This document shows positions 61,552 through 64,000 of a DNA stretch of 64,000 bases, in pieces; the first letter of the stretch is position 1, and each line of letters begins with the position of its first letter. The stretch is taken from contig CAZAEQ010000019.1 in NCBI GenBank assembly GCA_964484185.1, forward strand, positions 1 to 64,000. Reading direction: 5' to 3'. Origin of the DNA: F1-120-MAGs238 sp964484185. GTDB taxonomy: Bacteria > Planctomycetota > Phycisphaerae > Phycisphaerales > UBA1924. The translations under genes were made by a program, and so were the position numbers. Below the pieces are notes generated by a model. It did no database searches. It was given only the letters and a program-made list of their open reading frames with translations, and was not told the origin of the DNA.

Positions 61552-63114
61552 CTATTTGCACAAGTGATCGACCAGGCGTGTTGCGAATGTGATTGCCGTA
61601 AAAGTTGTATTGGCGTTGCTGACTGTACGGAAGGTTGATGCGCCGCCGATGTATAAGTTGTTTGTATTGAAGACTCTGAGGTTTTTGTCTACTACGCCGT
61701 CGGCTGCAGAAGTGCCCATGATTGTGCCGCCGGATTGGTGGTATGTGTCGTGGCACGTGGTGAGGAAGCGGGGGTTGCTGGCGAGCAGGTCTTCGTTGAT
61801 TTTGAGCTTCGCCAGGTTGGCGGCCTGGAATGACTGATCTGCGCGGATGGCGAATTCGCGGATTGAGGCGAGTTCTTCGCCACCGAGTTTCCAGTCGAGG
61901 ATGACGCGGGGGAGGCCGGCTGCGTCGAGGTGCGAAGCGTCGATCGTGATGCGGCTTTCACGCACTGGCATTTGTTCCATCTGGATGTGGAGCGCGATCT
62001 TGGAAGTTGATGGCACAAAGATGCGGTGCTGCCAGACGTATCGCCACATCAAGGGCGGCAAGTGACGGATGCTGCCGACGACGCTTGCAATCATGTCGCG
62101 GACGTTCATGATCTGGCGGCTGTAGATTGCAGCGCGGATGAACTGTTTGAGGTAGATCAGATGTTCAGATGCGGAGCCTTCGAAGCCGAACATGCCCTGG
62201 ATGTTGAGCTGGTTGTGTTGCTCAAGGTATGTGTTTTGAAAGCGGATCTTGGGTTGGAATCGCGAATTCAGCCGGGCGATGGTGCTGAAGATTGTGAAGA
62301 AACGCGAAGTATCGAAAGGGTGAACTGTGGCGACGACCGTGCCAAGGTGATCATGGAAATATGCGCCGACATTGGTGTTGGTGCGCCATGGGCAGGACCA
62401 GCTTGTATCGGCTGCACTGTGCAGCAGCAGGCGGCAAGTTTCGATTGTTCCCGCGGCGAGAACAAAGGTGTCGCCATGAATCTGGCGGACGTTGCCGCGG
62501 GAGTCGGCGATTTTGACTGACTTGATTGTTTCGCCATCGCCGGTGAATCCGACAGCGGTGTGATTGGTGAGGACGAGAAGGTTGGGATTGGATTCGATGT
62601 CGGCCTGGTAGTAGCGGGCGAAGTTGGGGATTTTGATCCAGCGTGTAAAGAAGGCTTCGAGGTCTGCACCCAACGCGGGCTTTTGCATCGACACGCTCTG
62701 CCAGACTGCATCGTCGGTGTGAGTGGGGCGGTCGAGGCCGAGATTTTCGTAGGTTGCCGGGTAGTAGGCGGCGAGTTCTTCGTAGGTGACTGGCCACTTT
62801 GATCCGGGGAGCCAATCGCGACCTTTGAAATCGATGGGTTGGAATTCGACGAGTTGGCCGCCCCAGAGGTTGGTTGTGCCGCCGAGTGTGCGGCTGCGGC
62901 CGATTTTGATTCCTTCGTTGGGAAAGCCGATTGAGCGAAAGGATTCGGTGTCAAAGTTTCCCAGGTGCTGCGTGCCGGCTTCGATGAGGACGACTTCTTG
63001 GCCGCGGTGTGCGAGCTGGCGAGCTGTGTAAAGACCGACTGCGCCGGAGCCGATGACGACGGTGCGTTTTCGGGTGGGGGTTTGAGTGAGTTGAGTAGTG
63101 TCGGTGAGGAGCAT
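61552..63114 (-). CDS. GMC-family FAD-dependent oxidoreductase
   Basis: A 520-residue flavoprotein. N-terminal dinucleotide fold TVVIGSGAVGLYTARQLAHRG with VVLIEAG; GRSRTLGGTTNLWGGQ and VLAAGTIETCRLLL are typical of GMC oxidoreductases. The C-terminal HQSGGTIMGTSAADGVVDKN and NNLYIGGASTFRTVSNANTT supply the catalytic His region. Its substrate may be a sugar or alcohol. It lies 35 bp downstream of the flippase gene in the same direction, pointing to a polysaccharide-related operon. Ends 1 bp from the convergent dus stop. Confidence 0.88.
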   Translation of the reverse strand: MLLTDTTQLTQTPTRKRTVVIGSGAVGLYTARQLAHRGQEVVLIEAGTQHLGNFDTESFRSIGFPNEGIKIGRSRTLGGTTNLWGGQLVEFQPIDFKGRDWLPGSKWPVTYEELAAYYPATYENLGLDRPTHTDDAVWQSVSMQKPALGADLEAFFTRWIKIPNFARYYQADIESNPNLLVLTNHTAVGFTGDGETIKSVKIADSRGNVRQIHGDTFVLAAGTIETCRLLLHSAADTSWSCPWRTNTNVGAYFHDHLGTVVATVHPFDTSRFFTIFSTIARLNSRFQPKIRFQNTYLEQHNQLNIQGMFGFEGSASEHLIYLKQFIRAAIYSRQIMNVRDMIASVVGSIRHLPPLMWRYVWQHRIFVPSTSKIALHIQMEQMPVRESRITIDASHLDAAGLPRVILDWKLGGEELASIREFAIRADQSFQAANLAKLKINEDLLASNPRFLTTCHDTYHQSGGTIMGTSAADGVVDKNLRVFNTNNLYIGGASTFRTVSNANTTFTAITFATRLVDHLCK

Positions 63115-63149
63115 TTGGATTCTCGAGTGTCCAGCTGTCGGGGCTGAGT

Positions 63150-64000
63150 TTAGGTACCGCTTGCTGGCATGAACATAACGCGTCGGCCCAAGGAAGCAAA
63201 CCGGACTGGAAGCACTCCCAAAACATCTTCAACCGAAGGTCTAAGAAGGAATCGCGAGAAGATGGCCATGAGTACGGAGAACGTGCCGCCGATCAGGCAG
63301 ACCATGAAAAAGTCGGCGATTCGGCTGTTCAAGTGAGCGTTGCTGACGACTTCATGGACAACTGCATTGATATTCGGGTAGCCCGATGGAAAGTACTGGC
63401 CCCAGAAGTTTGCGCCATCAGTGAGCGAAAGGGCGATGCACGCGGCAACGAGAGAGACGATCCAGGCCGGGAACATTCCTTTGATGATGTCCATCATTGA
63501 GATGTCGATTTCGCGGAGAGAGAACCAGGTTCCGATCAGGCGGCTGATGAGGAGAGAGATGCCGACGGCCCAGGCAACGCTGTTGGCATCGCCTCCGAAA
63601 TGGATTCCGGCGATGGTCCAATCGACGGCCGCGCCGGTGCCCGCGGCGGCGACGATGAAGATTCCTTCGGCGAGTGTAATAAGGGAGAGGGCTTTGAACT
63701 TGCCGCGAGCGAGCATGGCTGCGTTAGAGAGTCCGAAAGTGACGCGGAAGGGGAAGAAGACACCGAGGATCATGACGATCGAGACACAATCGGCCCACTT
63801 GCCGCCCCAGATCATGGATTCCAGCGGACGCATGATAACAGCGAGGCCAAGCGAGGCGACTGTTCCCAGCAGCATCTGGACGCGCTGCGCGCGGCGGATG
63901 GCCCAGCGGAAGCGATCGACATCATCTTTGAGCCTGGCGAGAGCGGAGAAGAGGACTTGCATGAGGGCGTAGCCGAGCAGGGTCTGCGTTTGTGTGATCC
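63150..64000 (-). CDS. polysaccharide flippase-like membrane protein (partial, cut by right edge)
   Basis: The visible 283 residues form the C-terminal half of an oligosaccharide flippase (Wzx/MATE-like polysaccharide biosynthesis protein): LGYALMQVLFSALARLKDD, ESMIWGGKWADCVSIVMILGVFF, FGLSNAAMLARGKFKALSLI and repeated membrane helices. The reading frame stays open to the last base, so the N-terminus lies to the right of the window; an ATG at 63962 is internal. It would move lipid-linked sugars across the inner membrane. The neighbouring GMC oxidoreductase is probably in the same operon. Confidence 0.8.
   Translation of the reverse strand, partial: ITQTQTLLGYALMQVLFSALARLKDDVDRFRWAIRRAQRVQMLLGTVASLGLAVIMRPLESMIWGGKWADCVSIVMILGVFFPFRVTFGLSNAAMLARGKFKALSLITLAEGIFIVAAAGTGAAVDWTIAGIHFGGDANSVAWAVGISLLISRLIGTWFSLREIDISMMDIIKGMFPAWIVSLVAACIALSLTDGANFWGQYFPSGYPNINAVVHEVVSNAHLNSRIADFFMVCLIGGTFSVLMAIFSRFLLRPSVEDVLGVLPVRFASLGRRVMFMPASGT

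Noticed and set aside
1..64000. tRNA, rRNA, insertion sequences or prophage
   Set aside because: I looked for them and saw no cloverleaf with a conserved T-arm, no rRNA segment, and no transposase, integrase or phage structural gene.

Overview
The window looks like a chromosome segment of a planctomycete, most likely of the Phycisphaerae branch. This is inferred from gene content, not from a marker gene: a type IV prepilin-like protein with the C-terminal FADGHV signature, a large membrane Ser/Thr kinase with TPR repeats, many small membrane proteins ending in a C-x2-C...CPECG zinc ribbon, and many secreted or lipoprotein-sorting-like proteins. Third codon positions are GC-rich. I saw no rRNA, tRNA, CRISPR array, transposase or prophage.

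Layout. Positions 1-305 hold an unresolved left edge. 306-3791 carries a secreted thioredoxin-fold protein behind trpC, and a divergent CPBP membrane protease. 3792-8485 is an accessory stretch: four zinc-ribbon membrane genes, two 203-bp direct repeats with conserved hairpins, a 235-bp nested inverted repeat, and an unknown coiled-coil protein. 8531-13138 holds polA and trpE on the minus strand. 13231-20506 is a minus-strand block of the membrane arm of respiratory complex I (nuoJ-K-L-M-N) without nuoA-I. 20709-23501 runs rightward with pgsA-pgpA (phosphatidylglycerol synthesis), a prepilin-like gene and a Gly-rich membrane protein. 23585-42319 is mostly single-gene housekeeping: a nucleosidase, an amino-acid permease, YceI, pdxJ, an M14 peptidase, nnrD with a transglutaminase, an MBL hydrolase, queG, an acylphosphatase, a HAD phosphatase and clpX. 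42433-48039 has two near-identical Cys/Met-metabolism PLP enzymes flanking a GH78 alpha-L-rhamnosidase. 48150-54234 has a secreted fibre-like protein, a hybrid histidine kinase and a HbpS-like protein. 54235-57410 is a regulatory locus: a textbook sigma70-type promoter, a 51-codon ORF, a cluster of CATCTGA motifs that form competing hairpins, then a Ser/Thr kinase. 57452-64000 holds a methyltransferase, an MFS transporter, a lipoprotein, a tRNA-dihydrouridine synthase, a GMC oxidoreductase and a polysaccharide flippase cut by the right edge.

Genes that work together: nuoJ-N build the proton-pumping arm of one complex; pgsA and pgpA catalyse consecutive steps and overlap by 4 bp; nnrD and the transglutaminase gene overlap by 4 bp; trpC and trpE belong to one pathway but sit about 9 kb apart in different company. 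The most unusual items are the promoter, small-ORF and competing-hairpin leader before the kinase (54283-54561), the direct repeats with compensatory stem changes (3828-5297), the nested inverted repeat (6811-7045), a conserved Glu-to-Asp change in NuoK, and a frameshifted small membrane protein (31330-31904). All calls come from reading the sequence; no database search was possible.
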